In this document: piece after piece, positions 7,907-18,432 of the stretch
Numbering within the stretch: position 1 is the stretch's first letter
How the letters are laid out: the number at the start of each line of letters is the position of its first letter
Assembly (NCBI GenBank): GCA_905200545.1
Contig: CAJKKQ010000013.1
Location: 1 to 64,000, forward strand
DNA length: 64,000 nt
Source of the DNA: an uncultured Oscillibacter sp.
GTDB taxonomy: Bacteria > Bacillota > Clostridia > Oscillospirales > Oscillospiraceae
Reading direction: 5' to 3'
Position numbers and translations under genes: made by a program
The notes under the pieces: generated by a model
Seen by the model: the letters and a program-made list of their open reading frames with translations, nothing else
Databases searched by the model: none
What the model was told of the DNA's origin: nothing

Positions 7907-9007
7907 TTATCGCAGTTCCCCCATCTGGATGCGTTGCTTCAGGTCCAGAATCTTTCTCTCGATCTGTGCCATAACGGCGAGAAACGCGCTGTCTTCCCTG
8001 CCGCTGGGGTCGTCCAGTCCCCAGTCCTCCCGATGGGAGCATGGCAGTGTCGGGCACTGGACATTACAGCCCATGGTCACCACGATATCAACGGCCGGCA
8101 GATCGGATAGGGGCTTGCTATGCTGGGTCAGCTCCATGTCAATGCCGTAGGCCTGCTTCATCAGGCGTACGGCATCGGGGTTGATCCGGAAGCCGGGTTC
8201 GGTGCCGGCGGAAAAACTTTCAAACACAGCCCCGGCCAGTTTTTTCCCAAAAGCCTCAGCTATCTGGCTGCGGCAGGAATTGTGGACGCAGAGAAATGCT
8301 ACTTTGGGCTTTTTGTGCCGGGCCGCCGAGAAGGGGCATCGTTTTCCGATGCATTGGTTGTTCTGCGAACTGTAGGAACAGACGGGGATCGTCCGCTTCA
8401 TCTCCACCCCCAGGTGCTCCTGAACAAAGTCGATGGCTGTGAGGACAGCCAGAAAGGAGTCCCGCTTGCAGCACCGGGGGCCGCCCGCCTTGCCGATGCT
8501 CTCCAGAGCCCGGGCAGTCATCTGATTGCTCAGCCCCCAGGGCTCTATAGCTAGAGGCGTAGACTCCGTAGCGATGGCCAGGAACTGTCCTGCGCTGATT
8601 CCAGCCCCGCAGGCACCCCAGAAGCCGCAGGCTCCGCCGGGAACTTCTTTGCCCCGGCTGTACATCTCCCGGAGGGCCTTCTCCAGATCCAGCTGACCGC
8701 CGGCATTCCTGTAAGCGGTAAGCAGGGCCGCCCCCACCATCACATGATGCTCCGGGCCGTGCATGTGGCAAAAAGGCATGTCCATCATCTGCCGGAGAAT
8801 GGCAACAGGATCCGTGGATGTCTCCGCGAGACATACTCCGAAGATACTGTCCATCCCCTGGGTATGGCAGTCACTGCACACATAGTGTCCATTCACGCAG
8901 CGGGTCTTGCTGCGCTCTTTCTTATGGCAGATGGCACACTCCATAACCTCGCCCTCTGTCAGATATTCCAGCGGTGCCTGACAGATCAGGCATTCTTCGG
9001 TATTCAA
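7907..9007 (-). CDS. DUF5714 domain fused to LMW-phosphatase-type arsenate reductase
   Basis: About 366 residues. The first ~230 match DUF5714: Cys/His pairs (CLICQAPLEYL, CAICHK, CVNGHYVCSDCH), then FCHMHGPEHHVMVG and the glycine-rich GGACGFWGACGAGISAG. The rest is a complete ArsC of the low-molecular-weight phosphatase type, with the P-loop FLCVHNSCRSQIAEAF, a second conserved Cys region (VTMGCNVQCPTLPC) and DWGLDDPSG. It should reduce arsenate through thioredoxin. Start choice: a TTG at 9007 overlaps the upstream stop (TTGA) and has GGGAGGAG eight bases before it; an ATG at 9025 lies within that SD. No arsR or arsB is adjacent. Confidence 0.82.
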   Translation of the reverse strand: MNTEECLICQAPLEYLTEGEVMECAICHKKERSKTRCVNGHYVCSDCHTQGMDSIFGVCLAETSTDPVAILRQMMDMPFCHMHGPEHHVMVGAALLTAYRNAGGQLDLEKALREMYSRGKEVPGGACGFWGACGAGISAGQFLAIATESTPLAIEPWGLSNQMTARALESIGKAGGPRCCKRDSFLAVLTAIDFVQEHLGVEMKRTIPVCSYSSQNNQCIGKRCPFSAARHKKPKVAFLCVHNSCRSQIAEAFGKKLAGAVFESFSAGTEPGFRINPDAVRLMKQAYGIDMELTQHSKPLSDLPAVDIVVTMGCNVQCPTLPCSHREDWGLDDPSGREDSAFLAVMAQIERKILDLKQRIQMGELR

Positions 9008-9693
9008 GTCTCTGTCTCCTCCCATTTTTGCAGTACAGCGGATTGCTCAGGCGTGTGGAACCAGTGCTCTCCCCCCTCCATCACAGTGAGCTTTGCCCCG
9101 TGTCTGCGGACAAATTCATCCATGGTCCGGCGGGAAGTCATATTGTCCCGGCTTCCGTAGAGGATGCGGACAGGGCAGGTCCAGTCATGGACCGGATGCT
9201 CCCGCACCCAGCGCAGGTACTTCCAGGATAGTGTCTGGCCCAAAGAGGTGGCGATCTCACCTTGCTTCCGCAGCTGCTCTTCCGTCACTCCGGCCCAGCC
9301 CATCATGGTCAGGATCAGTCCCTCCATGTCCAGAATGGGAGAGACCAGCAGGGCCCGATCCGGTGCAGCAAAAGCCAGCATGGCAAAGTAGGCCCCGATG
9401 CTGTTGGCCCGGAGGGAGACGGATCTCCAGCGGCACCTTGCCCAGTCCAGCGCCGCCCGGATATCCGGCACCGCTGCCCACGGCGTCAATTCCTCATCCC
9501 GGCCCTGCCGTTCCCCATGACCGGGCAGGTCAACGGACAGCACCTGATACCCCTTGGGGCAGGCTACCCGGGCGAAGGCTTCCGCCTCTTCCTTGCGGCC
9601 CATCTGGCCATGGAGGAAGAGATATCCTTGATTGGCAGGCTCCCCATATAAAACTCCGGGGGCAGTACCAATTTGAACGTATTCCGTCTTCAT
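9004..9693 (-). CDS. Alpha/beta hydrolase
   Basis: About 229 residues with a hydrolase fold. The oxyanion segment is YLFLHGQMGRKEEAEAFA, then VLSVDLPGHGERQG. The nucleophile elbow SLRANSIGAYFAML has Ala in place of the first Gly of GxSxG. The acid lies in RILYGSRDNM and the histidine in GGEHWFHTPE. Probably a small-molecule esterase or peptidase-like enzyme. GTATCAGC after AAAG precedes MKTEYVQ (9693); the upstream ATG at 9708 overlaps the previous stop. Part of the minus-strand operon from about 14.0 to 7.9 kb. Confidence 0.82.
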   Translation of the reverse strand: MKTEYVQIGTAPGVLYGEPANQGYLFLHGQMGRKEEAEAFARVACPKGYQVLSVDLPGHGERQGRDEELTPWAAVPDIRAALDWARCRWRSVSLRANSIGAYFAMLAFAAPDRALLVSPILDMEGLILTMMGWAGVTEEQLRKQGEIATSLGQTLSWKYLRWVREHPVHDWTCPVRILYGSRDNMTSRRTMDEFVRRHGAKLTVMEGGEHWFHTPEQSAVLQKWEETET

Positions 9694-9704
9694 GCTGATA
9701 CCTT

Positions 9705-10208
9705 TCATTGATACAATATTGCACTGATCCGCTCCAATGCCGTTTCCAACCCGTCAACCCCCGCGCATCTGCTGGGGCGGGTGTTGACGGCATGATCCAG
9801 CAAAAGCTGGGCCTGATGATCGGTGTCCAGACACAGGTCCAGCGCCAGTACATCCTCCCAGGCCCGGTTGAGGAACGCTACCTCCCGGCGGCCGTGGGTG
9901 CGGGTGATCTCAAAAGGCCCCGCCTGTTGCAGGTACCCCTCTACCTGCTCTTGGGAAAACCCGGCGGCAATGAGGCTCTCCAAAAGTCCCTCCCGGAAGA
10001 GCCCAGGAATCTCCGTCCACTGGAGGGGCGGCACGTCATAGCGCACGAAAGTGTATCGGCTGTAGCAGTGGACAGCCAGCAGGCACTTGCGTCCCCGCAG
10101 GTCAATGACGTGGAGATCCCAGCACAAACGCCGGTCCGGCTCTGTGCCATAGGCCGGCGTTTTCACTTTTAAAAAGCGCTGGAGGGGGAAGGTCAGACCC
10201 AGCTCCAT
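9705..10208 (-). CDS. DUF6933-like protein
   Basis: 167 residues. The segment WDLHVIDLRGRKCLLAVHCYSRYTFV resembles the DUF6933 signature (a tryptophan, two beta strands and RKCLLAV), so I place it there with moderate confidence. No catalytic motif or membrane segment is seen. Start ATG overlaps the phosphoesterase stop (TGATG), with AAGGTG upstream. Function unknown. Its tight coupling to phosphoesterase and hydrolase genes suggests co-expression, not a proven shared pathway. Confidence 0.65.
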   Translation of the reverse strand: MELGLTFPLQRFLKVKTPAYGTEPDRRLCWDLHVIDLRGRKCLLAVHCYSRYTFVRYDVPPLQWTEIPGLFREGLLESLIAAGFSQEQVEGYLQQAGPFEITRTHGRREVAFLNRAWEDVLALDLCLDTDHQAQLLLDHAVNTRPSRCAGVDGLETALERISAILYQ

Positions 10209-10666
10209 CACTTCACCTTATGGGGAATGGTGATCTTCTCCACATGGATCTCCCCATTCTCCACCTCCGCCATCATCATGGTAATCTCCTGGTGGAAGCG
10301 CCGGGGGCCACAGGAGCCGGGATTGAGCCAGAGACGGGCATCCCGCTCCTCCTGCACATACTTGTGGGAGTGGCCGAACACCACCGCATCCACCCCGGAA
10401 AGGTCCGCAGGGACCTCTTTTTTATTGTGGACCATGCAGAAGATCACGCCCCCCAGGGTAACGGTCAGGTGGTGGGGGATGTCCTCCGCCCACTCCTTGT
10501 CGTTGTTGCCCCGGACGATGTAGAGGGGCGCATACTGCCGCAGTTCATCCACGATGGCCTGTTGATTGATGTCACCGCCGTGGAGAATCGCGTCGGCGGT
10601 TTTCAAATGCTCCACAACCTCCGGCCGCAGCAGTCCGTGGGTGTCGGAGAGAATGGCGATTCTCAT
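10208..10666 (-). CDS. YfcE/MJ0936-type metallophosphoesterase
   Basis: 152 residues of the calcineurin-like superfamily with all metal motifs in order: AILSDTHG (DxH), ILHGGDINQQ (GD), VRGNNDKEW (GNND), FCMVHNKK (an H motif) and VFGHSHKY (GHxH). Length and order match small bacterial phosphodiesterases of the YfcE group. The ATGA overlap with the upstream flavodoxin gene indicates translational coupling. In-vivo substrate unknown. Confidence 0.9.
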   Translation of the reverse strand: MRIAILSDTHGLLRPEVVEHLKTADAILHGGDINQQAIVDELRQYAPLYIVRGNNDKEWAEDIPHHLTVTLGGVIFCMVHNKKEVPADLSGVDAVVFGHSHKYVQEERDARLWLNPGSCGPRRFHQEITMMMAEVENGEIHVEKITIPHKVK

Positions 10667-11130
10667 TGCTGCGCACCCCTTTCACAGGATTCTCTGATAT
10701 CGCGGTAAAAGCAGCGGGCGTTGTCCAGATCCCGCCGGTCCGGGTGGCCCTTGGCGATGCCGCCCACCAGCTTGAAGGGGCCGAAGGTGTCGTAGCCCCT
10801 GCACCCGAATTTCCCCAGCACGGGACAGTCCTTCTCCTTGGCGATCTCCGAGAGGGCATTCATGCTGTCGCCCCTGGCACCGCCGTAGGTGCAGGCGAAG
10901 AATACTGGCTTTCTCCGGGGCAGATACTGCCGGGCAAAGGCCAGGACGCTCTGGTGGGACTTCCCGAAATAGACGCCCGAGGCAAAGCCGATGCAGTCGT
11001 ACTCCTCCAGTCTCACGGTCTGCCGTGTGGTCACATCCACGAGGTCCACCCCGCCCTCCTGCGCCATGGCCTCCAGAATTTTCAGCGTGTTTCCATGGTG
11101 CCGGGAGTAGTAGCAGATGGCGGTTTTCAT
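10663..11130 (-). CDS. Flavodoxin-domain protein
   Basis: 155 residues. Starts MKTAICYYSRHHGNTLKILEAMA, the flavodoxin FMN phosphate loop region, and continues with YDCIGFASGVYFGKSHQS and FFACTYGGA, which form the isoalloxazine-binding loops. A short single-domain electron carrier similar to those annotated as flavodoxin family in Clostridia. ATGA overlaps join it to the SDR gene upstream and the phosphoesterase downstream. Confidence 0.85.
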   Translation of the reverse strand: MKTAICYYSRHHGNTLKILEAMAQEGGVDLVDVTTRQTVRLEEYDCIGFASGVYFGKSHQSVLAFARQYLPRRKPVFFACTYGGARGDSMNALSEIAKEKDCPVLGKFGCRGYDTFGPFKLVGGIAKGHPDRRDLDNARCFYRDIRESCERGAQQ

Positions 11131-11843
11131 TTCTCTTTCCCTCCCCGCAGCGTCCAGCCGAAGTCATTGTGATAGATCATCTGGCGGGTCATGCCGCCGT
11201 CAATGCAAATATTTTCCCCGGTGATGAAACCTGCCTTGTCGGAGCAGAGGTAGAGTACCATGTTGGCGATGTCCATGGGGTTGCCCACCCGGCAGGCAGG
11301 CTGCTGGTAGGCATCGGGTCCCTCGTAGACGGTGTAGTCCGTGTCAATCCAACCGGGAGAAATAGAGTTGACCCGTACTTTTCCCGCCAGGCTCACCGCC
11401 AGGGCATGGGTCAGCGCAGAAATTCCCCCTTTGGCCGCCGTGTAGCTCTCTGTCTGGGGCTGGCTCATCCGATCCCGGGAGGAGGAGATGTTCACGATGG
11501 CGGCCCCTGGGGCGAAATGCGGGGCGAACAGCTTGGTGAGATAAAAGGGTGCGGTTATCCCCACCCGCAGGGCGTAGTTGAACTCCTCATAGGTGCAGGT
11601 ATCGATACCTTTCATCAGGGGCAGGGCGTTATGGATGAGGTAATCCACGTGGCCATAGTCAGCGATGACTTTTCGGGCAAAGTCCTCCAGGACGGCCTGG
11701 TCCGCCAGGTCCCCTGTATAGTAGACACCCGGCAGCAAGTCGATGACGCATACCCGGGCGCCCGCCTTGCGAAATTCCTCCGTGATGGCCCTGCCGATCC
11801 CCTTAGCACCGCCGGTAACCACCGCAACCTTATCCTGAAACAT
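11127..11843 (-). CDS. Short-chain dehydrogenase/reductase
   Basis: 238 residues of classical SDR type: the cofactor loop TGGAKGIGRAI, an NAG-like HNALPL, IVNISSSRD with the catalytic serine, YTAAKGG with the Tyr-Lys pair, and ISPGWIDTDY after the active site. The second strand ends in VIDLL, which favours NAD over NADP. GAGGAATAGCC precedes the ATG. Substrate unknown. It stands between the TIGR04076 and flavodoxin genes in a tightly packed operon. Confidence 0.9.
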   Translation of the reverse strand: MFQDKVAVVTGGAKGIGRAITEEFRKAGARVCVIDLLPGVYYTGDLADQAVLEDFARKVIADYGHVDYLIHNALPLMKGIDTCTYEEFNYALRVGITAPFYLTKLFAPHFAPGAAIVNISSSRDRMSQPQTESYTAAKGGISALTHALAVSLAGKVRVNSISPGWIDTDYTVYEGPDAYQQPACRVGNPMDIANMVLYLCSDKAGFITGENICIDGGMTRQMIYHNDFGWTLRGGKEK

Positions 11844-11855
11844 GGCTATTCCTCC

Positions 11856-12170
11856 TCAGTCCGCGTCCTCGTCCAGGGCTTCCACCAAAAAGCTCACCGG
11901 CCGGAAGCCGTCGTTGCAGGAGAGCATGGCGGACTTGGGATTCTTCATCCAGCCGTCGTAGAAATTCTCTCCCCCGTGGCTCAAGGCCAGCACAAAGGGC
12001 GAGAGGCTGTCCCAGGCACTCTGGCAGAAGCCCTCCGGCTTTTCCCAGCCGTTGGCAACGAAAACCTGTCCTAATTCCATATCGCAGGCGTGGGAGATGG
12101 GGTTTTCGTACTGAGCCATCAGCTCCTCGTACCGGGTGATGCGCATGACGGTGATTCTGCACTTTTTCAT
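11856..12170 (-). CDS. TIGR04076-family protein
   Basis: 104 residues. Family features are the N-terminal CRITVMR strand, EKPEGFCQSAWDSLSPFV and the C-terminal CNDGFRPVSFLVEAL. Conserved cysteines (C4, C29, C49, C84 approximately) suggest metal or cluster binding, but no function has been established for the family as far as I know. Its ATG overlaps the deformylase stop, so the two are translationally coupled. Confidence 0.82.
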   Translation of the reverse strand: MKKCRITVMRITRYEELMAQYENPISHACDMELGQVFVANGWEKPEGFCQSAWDSLSPFVLALSHGGENFYDGWMKNPKSAMLSCNDGFRPVSFLVEALDEDAD

Positions 12171-12577
12171 ATGATAATCCCCTCGCAGTGATCCACCTCA
12201 TGCTGGATGATCTGGGCCGTCCAGCCGGTGAAAGTCTTCAGCCGCTCCTGAAACTTCTCGTTCTGCCAGCGCACCTTGATGGACTTCCACCGCTTGGCGG
12301 GGCGGATACCGGAGAGGGAGAGGCACCCCTCCTCCGCGCTGTAGGGACCGGACTTTCGGATAATCTCCGGGTTGAACATGACCATGTATTTCCCCTCGTT
12401 GTCAAAGGCAATGATGCGCTTATTCACACCGATCATGTTGGCTGCCATACCCACGCAGCCATCCTTGTGATGCTCCAAGGTCTCCAGCAAATCGACGGCG
12501 ACGGGCAGGTCATCCGGTGTGGCGGGCTGGGCCTTCTGGGACAGAAAGGCTTCGTCTTTGCAAATATCTCGAATCAT
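12167..12577 (-). CDS. Short peptide deformylase with altered motif I
   Basis: 136 residues. Motifs II (EGCLSLSG) and III (QHEVDHCEG) supply the metal Cys and two His plus the catalytic Glu. Motif I reads GMAANMIGV where canonical deformylases have GxAAPQVG, so the glutamine that shapes the oxyanion site is replaced by Met. This short variant recurs in Clostridia (from memory) and may deformylate special substrates. A housekeeping copy is presumably elsewhere. AAGGAGCTTTGAT is the RBS. Confidence 0.85.
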   Translation of the reverse strand: MIRDICKDEAFLSQKAQPATPDDLPVAVDLLETLEHHKDGCVGMAANMIGVNKRIIAFDNEGKYMVMFNPEIIRKSGPYSAEEGCLSLSGIRPAKRWKSIKVRWQNEKFQERLKTFTGWTAQIIQHEVDHCEGIII

Positions 12578-12578
12578 A

Positions 12579-13193
12579 TCAAAGCTCCTTGTCCGGCTGT
12601 TGCCCGGTGTGGGCCCGCCACTGGCATTCGGTCAGATGCATCTGGGAAAACACCGCCGTAAAGGAGGAGTCCTCCGGAGAACAGGCGTAGATCCCAAACC
12701 GGATGACACCTCCCCCCTTGCGCATGTGGCAGATCCGCATCTGTTGGAACGTGACACCGTCGGGAGAGCACTCGACCCGATAGTCATCCTCCCGCCGGCT
12801 GAGACGATACCACATGGTCCGGATACTGCCGTCAATGGCGGTTGTGGCCCAGTCGGAATAGCCGTCGTTGGTGACCACGCTTCCCAGGTGCTGGAGGGTC
12901 TCCGTCTCGTACTCCACGGAGGCCTTGAGCCAATTTTCGCTGTCCAGATAGAGGACAATGCCGCACTGGTCAAAGCGGTGCTTGCTTTGGGCAAAGTCGG
13001 TTTTGACCACGAAGCTGAAATAGGGCTCCTCGGTCTCCATCTGCAGGACCGGAGCGTTGTCGTTGCGGAAGTGATAGTAGGTGCGCTGCCACAGGTCCGT
13101 ATGGGGCTGGGTGGTAATCTCAATTTGGTCCGGGGAGATGCGGAAACGCTCCGGCGGTCTGGTCCAGACCAGCTTTCGGGTGTCAAAGTTCAT
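12579..13193 (-). CDS. DUF1349 domain protein
   Basis: About 204 residues of beta-rich, concanavalin-like type. PYFSFVVKTDFAQSKHRFDQCGIVLYLDSENWLKA and SVVTNDGYSDWATT are the diagnostic segments of DUF1349 (YdhE/regulation-of-enolase-like name in databases). Cytoplasmic, no signal peptide. The internal ATG at 13193, preceded by GGAGGAATCAAC, is preferred over 13214. It ends one base before the deformylase start. It may bind carbohydrate, judging by fold only. Confidence 0.8.
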   Translation of the reverse strand: MNFDTRKLVWTRPPERFRISPDQIEITTQPHTDLWQRTYYHFRNDNAPVLQMETEEPYFSFVVKTDFAQSKHRFDQCGIVLYLDSENWLKASVEYETETLQHLGSVVTNDGYSDWATTAIDGSIRTMWYRLSRREDDYRVECSPDGVTFQQMRICHMRKGGGVIRFGIYACSPEDSSFTAVFSQMHLTECQWRAHTGQQPDKEL

Positions 13194-13233
13194 GTTGATT
13201 CCTCCGTGCTGCATGATTGGGTGCCTGAGATGT

Positions 13234-13965
13234 TCAGCGATCCCATCCCAGTACCGCTTGAAGGGTGGCCTCAGTGGCCGCCGGAAAATTTCTGCAAACC
13301 TGCTGATAAACCAGCTCCTTGGACTGTGTGGGTTCCACGGAATAGGCGGAGGAGATATGCTGGTAGCCCCACAAGGTCTCCGGAGTGGTATAGATGGAGA
13401 TGGGCCATCCGTAGGGCTGTCCTCTTTTGTTGAGGCGCTGCCGGAAATCCCGGATCAGCAGGTAGCCGCCCATCTGGAGATCGGTGATTGTCCCCTCAAA
13501 GTTCTTTTCGCCCTCTTTGCCGAATCCCGCCATGCGCTTGAGTTCAAAGGAGTACAACTCTCCCTTGACGCCGAACTGATCCATGACGCGCTTTTGGCGC
13601 ATGCTGGCCAGTCCTTCATCCCACCGGCTGTCAAAGTCATAGCCATCCCGCCGCCAGTTGGCAAAATGGGGAAACCATGCCTTAGAAATAAATCCGGCTT
13701 TTTTGCCGAAAAACTTGCCGTAGGCCACCTGGCCGCTGCGGGCAATCAGCTGCCGCCACTCCCACGGATCCTGTTCCGGATCTCCGGACCACCAATAGAG
13801 GTCGGAGGTGTGCTCCTCAGCAGAAAAGCCGCCGATTTCATTTTTGAAAAGAGGCAGAAACCCGATCTCATCAATCCAGGCGATCAGTTCCTGCCAGCTG
13901 CGGATGCGATAGGGGTCGTCCCAGGGAAGCCCCCGCATGATCCATTCGCCGTTCTCAACGGCCAC
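13234..13965 (-). CDS. AlkZ-related protein
   Basis: About 243 residues. The string of tryptophan-rich motifs (ELIAWIDEIGFLPLFKNEI, GFSAEEHTSDLYWWSGD, DPWEWRQLIARSG and GYDFDSRWDEGLA) matches proteins that NCBI names AlkZ-related, a family distantly tied to the AlkZ/YcaQ glycosylases. Whether it excises damaged bases is not known. GAGGAGG lies eight bases before a GTG at 13965; a GTG at 13974 is also in frame. First gene of the long minus-strand operon. Confidence 0.72.
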   Translation of the reverse strand: MAVENGEWIMRGLPWDDPYRIRSWQELIAWIDEIGFLPLFKNEIGGFSAEEHTSDLYWWSGDPEQDPWEWRQLIARSGQVAYGKFFGKKAGFISKAWFPHFANWRRDGYDFDSRWDEGLASMRQKRVMDQFGVKGELYSFELKRMAGFGKEGEKNFEGTITDLQMGGYLLIRDFRQRLNKRGQPYGWPISIYTTPETLWGYQHISSAYSVEPTQSKELVYQQVCRNFPAATEATLQAVLGWDR

Positions 13966-14100
13966 GGCAGCCACCTCCTCTTCCCGCTTTTGTTACAGGC
14001 ATTATAGCACAGCCATGCAGAAACGCCAAGACGCGCAGGAAGAATCGGCAAAGGGCAGCAAACCATATACAAGGAAAAAGCCTGTTTTTCCCCATTGCAG

Positions 14101-14145
14101 TATAAAAGCGGGGACGCTGCAGAATCAAATCTACAGCGTCCCCGC
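14101..14145 (-). terminator. Terminator of the ATP synthase operon
   Basis: On the minus strand, a GCGGGGACGCTG / CAGCGTCCCCGC stem is followed by TTTTATA. It begins about 45 bases after the atpC stop and separates it from the AlkZ-led operon. Confidence 0.88.
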
Positions 14146-14189
14146 CCGAAAGCATGCTATGGGCCACTTTCCCCAGCCGGGAGAAGGAC

Positions 14190-14594
14190 TCAGCGGCGGG
14201 TTTTCAGTCTGGCCATGGCCCGGGCCAGGGCAGCCTTGGAGTGGTAATACTCGTGGATGCTCTGCTTCTGTCGCAAGCGCTCCTCAGCCCGCTTCTTGGC
14301 AGCCTCAGCCCGCCTGCGGTCAATCTCCTCGGGGTGCTCGGCAAAGCCCACCAGCAGGATCACATAGTCCGGCTTGACCTCGGCAAAACCGGCGCCCACA
14401 GCGGCGGGCTCCCACTTCCCCCCCGTTTTATAGCGCAGCTCACCAGGCTCAATGGCGGTGACCACCGGTTCGTGACCGGGGTAGATGCCCATTTCCCCAT
14501 CCACCGCAGGAATCACCAGGGCCTCGGCGGTGCCGATGTAGAACTGGCGCTCCGGGGTGATGATCTCCAGATAGAAGGTACCGGATTCGGCCAT
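14190..14594 (-). CDS. atpC: F1 ATP synthase epsilon subunit
   Basis: 134 residues. The N-terminal beta-sandwich (FYLEIITPERQFYIGTAEALVIPAVDGEMGI, GHEPVVTAIEPGELRY) is followed by the two-helix hairpin DRRRAEAAKKRAEERLRQKQ. Normal length. Epsilon joins the central stalk to the c-ring and can inhibit ATP hydrolysis. Its ATG directly follows the atpD stop. Last gene of the operon before the terminator. Confidence 0.95.
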   Translation of the reverse strand: MAESGTFYLEIITPERQFYIGTAEALVIPAVDGEMGIYPGHEPVVTAIEPGELRYKTGGKWEPAAVGAGFAEVKPDYVILLVGFAEHPEEIDRRRAEAAKKRAEERLRQKQSIHEYYHSKAALARAMARLKTRR

Positions 14595-16025
<1,431 letters not shown>

Positions 16026-16042
16026 TTACGTTGAAATGGCGC

Positions 16043-16924
16043 TTACAGCGCAGCCTGGGCGCCGCCCACCACCTCGGTGATCTCCTGGGTAATGGCGGCC
16101 TGACGGGCCCGGTTATAGGCCAGATTCAGATTCTGCAGCATGGTCCTGGCGTTGTCGCTGGAGGACTTCATGGCCGTCATGCGGGCGTTCTGCTCCGAGC
16201 AGTAGGACTCCACCAGAGCACCGAAGATATCGCCCTCGATATAACCGGGAACCAGGCGGTCCATGACTGCTTTTACGGAGGGAACGTACACCACATCCCG
16301 ATTGTAGGCATCCCGGTTTTTCTCATATTCGGGGAACACATCCGGATCCAACGGCAGCAGCTTATGGATGGTGGGCTCCATCTGAAAGGAGTTGACCATC
16401 TTGGTGAAGATCATATAGACTTCGTCCAGCTGTCCTCCCAAATAGAGGTCCAGCAGCGGTTCGGCAATATCCCGGGCCCGGCTTACCGTGGGGTCCTGGG
16501 CGGTGTAGAGGAACTCCCCGTCAATGGGCACACCGTGCTCCTGGAAGTAGGAGCGGCCCACCTGTCCCACCACAAAGAGGCTGGTGTTAGGGTACTGACT
16601 CATTTTCTGCTCAGCCAGCTTCAAAATATTGTGGTTATAGGCACCGGCCAGGCCCTTGTCTCCGGTGACCACGATGTAGCCGATCTTCCGGTCCTGAGGC
16701 AGGATGCCGGGACGCTTGTCGAAGAAGATGTGGTTGATCTCCGGGGAGTGGTGCAGGATATCGGAGATGGTGGTCTCGATCTTCTGGAAAAATGGCTCCA
16801 CATCGGTGAGCTGCTTGCGGGCCTTGCGCAGGTTGGAGGAGGAGATGAGATACATGGCGTTGGTGATCTTCAATGTCTGCTCCACGCTTTTGATGTGGGT
16901 ACGGATTTCCTTTATGCTTGCCAT
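16043..16924 (-). CDS. atpG: F1 ATP synthase gamma subunit
   Basis: 293 residues. The N-terminal helix [22 protein letters not shown] and the C-terminal helix [38 protein letters not shown] form the coiled-coil rotor shaft, and [10 protein letters not shown] is the gamma signature. Overlaps atpA by 13 bases, so translation is coupled. Rotates inside the alpha3-beta3 ring. Confidence 0.96.
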   Translation of the reverse strand: MASIKEIRTHIKSVEQTLKITNAMYLISSSNLRKARKQLTDVEPFFQKIETTISDILHHSPEINHIFFDKRPGILPQDRKIGYIVVTGDKGLAGAYNHNILKLAEQKMSQYPNTSLFVVGQVGRSYFQEHGVPIDGEFLYTAQDPTVSRARDIAEPLLDLYLGGQLDEVYMIFTKMVNSFQMEPTIHKLLPLDPDVFPEYEKNRDAYNRDVVYVPSVKAVMDRLVPGYIEGDIFGALVESYCSEQNARMTAMKSSSDNARTMLQNLNLAYNRARQAAITQEITEVVGGAQAAL

Positions 16925-18432
16925 GTGGCACTCACCCGCTTCTTGGCATCGCCCAGCGCCGCGCGAATGGTCTCCACGGCAGGACCGCTGAGGTTTCCGG
17001 TGGATTCGATCTCGTCCACCACATCGGCGTGCTCGGTCTCCATCTCCTGGGCGAAGTCCAGCACGAAGGAGCGCACCTTGTCCAGGGGCACATCATCCAC
17101 CAGGCCGTTGGTGGCAACATAGAGGATGATGGCCTGACGGCTCACCGACATAGGGTGATAGAGGGGCTGTTTCAAAAGCTCCAGCAGACGCCGTCCGTGG
17201 TCAAGAGCCTGCTGGGTGGCAGGGTCCAGATCAGAGGCGAACTGGGTAAAGACCTCCAGCTCCCGGAACCGGGCCAGATCGATCCGCAGGGTACCGGCGG
17301 TCTTCTTGATGGCCCGGGTCTGAGCAGAGCCGCCCACACGGGACACGGACAAGCCCACGTTGACAGCAGGGCGCTGACCGGAGAAGAACAGGTCGTTTTC
17401 CAGATAGATCTGGCCGTCGGTGATAGAGATGACGTTGGTGGGGATATAGGCGGACACATCGCCCGCCTGGGTCTCGATGATAGGCAGAGCGGTCATGGAG
17501 CCGCCGCCGTATTCCTTGGTGAGGCGGCAGGCCCGCTCCAGCAGGCGGGAGTGCAGATAGAACACGTCGCCAGGGTAGGCCTCACGGCCCGGGGACCGCT
17601 TGAGCAGCAGGGACAGTGTCCGGTAGGCCACCGCGTGCTTGCTGAGGTCGTCATAGACGATGAGCACGTCCTTGCCCTTGCTCATGAAGTACTCGCCCAT
17701 AGCGGCGCCGGAGTAAGGGGCGATGTACTGCAAGGGAGCGGACTCGCTGGCGGTGGCGGAGACGATGATGGAGTAGTCCATGGCGCCGTGCTTTTTCAGG
17801 GTGTCCTGAATGCGGGCCACGGTGGAGGCCTTCTGCCCGATGGCCACGTAAATGCAGATCACATCCTGTCCTTTCTGGTTCAGGATGGTGTCCACCGCGA
17901 TGGCGGTCTTGCCGGTCTGGCGGTCTCCGATAATCAGCTCACGCTGGCCCCGGCCGATGGGCACCATGGCGTCGATGGCCAGGATGCCGGTCTGCAGGGG
18001 CACGTTCACAGGCTCACGGCTGACCACGCCGCTGGCTTCATGCTCGATGGGACGGGTCTCGGTGGTCTCGATGGGGCCCAGGCCGTCGATGGGCTGGCCC
18101 AGCACGTCCACCACGCGGCCCACCAGGCCGTCGCCCACGGGCACATCGGCGGCACGGCCGGTACGCTTGACCACAGTGCCCTCCCGGACGCCGGACTCGC
18201 TGCCCAGCAGCACCACGCCCACGCTATCCCGGGCCAGGTTCATGACCATGCCCTTGACGCCGGTGTCCAGCTCCACCAACTCGCCGTATACCGCTTTGTC
18301 CAGTCCGTAGACGGTGGCAATGCCGTCTCCTACCTCCAGAACGGTACCGGTCTCATCCCGCCGCACCCGGGTATCATATTCTAGAATCTCCTCCCGCAGG
18401 ATGGAGACGATCTCTTCAGGTTTGCTTTTCAT
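16912..18432 (-). CDS. atpA: F1 ATP synthase alpha subunit
   Basis: 506 residues, usual length. GDRQTGKTA is the P-loop, followed by [16 protein letters not shown] and the signature [17 protein letters not shown] with the arginine-finger region. The N-terminal [22 protein letters not shown] barrel is intact. Binds nucleotide without catalysis and shapes the beta active sites. Its start overlaps the atpH stop by four bases. Confidence 0.97.
   Translation of the reverse strand: MKSKPEEIVSILREEILEYDTRVRRDETGTVLEVGDGIATVYGLDKAVYGELVELDTGVKGMVMNLARDSVGVVLLGSESGVREGTVVKRTGRAADVPVGDGLVGRVVDVLGQPIDGLGPIETTETRPIEHEASGVVSREPVNVPLQTGILAIDAMVPIGRGQRELIIGDRQTGKTAIAVDTILNQKGQDVICIYVAIGQKASTVARIQDTLKKHGAMDYSIIVSATASESAPLQYIAPYSGAAMGEYFMSKGKDVLIVYDDLSKHAVAYRTLSLLLKRSPGREAYPGDVFYLHSRLLERACRLTKEYGGGSMTALPIIETQAGDVSAYIPTNVISITDGQIYLENDLFFSGQRPAVNVGLSVSRVGGSAQTRAIKKTAGTLRIDLARFRELEVFTQFASDLDPATQQALDHGRRLLELLKQPLYHPMSVSRQAIILYVATNGLVDDVPLDKVRSFVLDFAQEMETEHADVVDEIESTGNLSGPAVETIRAALGDAKKRVSATWQA

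Noticed and set aside
16918..18384. A 488-codon plus-strand frame opposite atpA
   Set aside because: Antisense shadow of atpA with His- and Gly-rich low-complexity composition.
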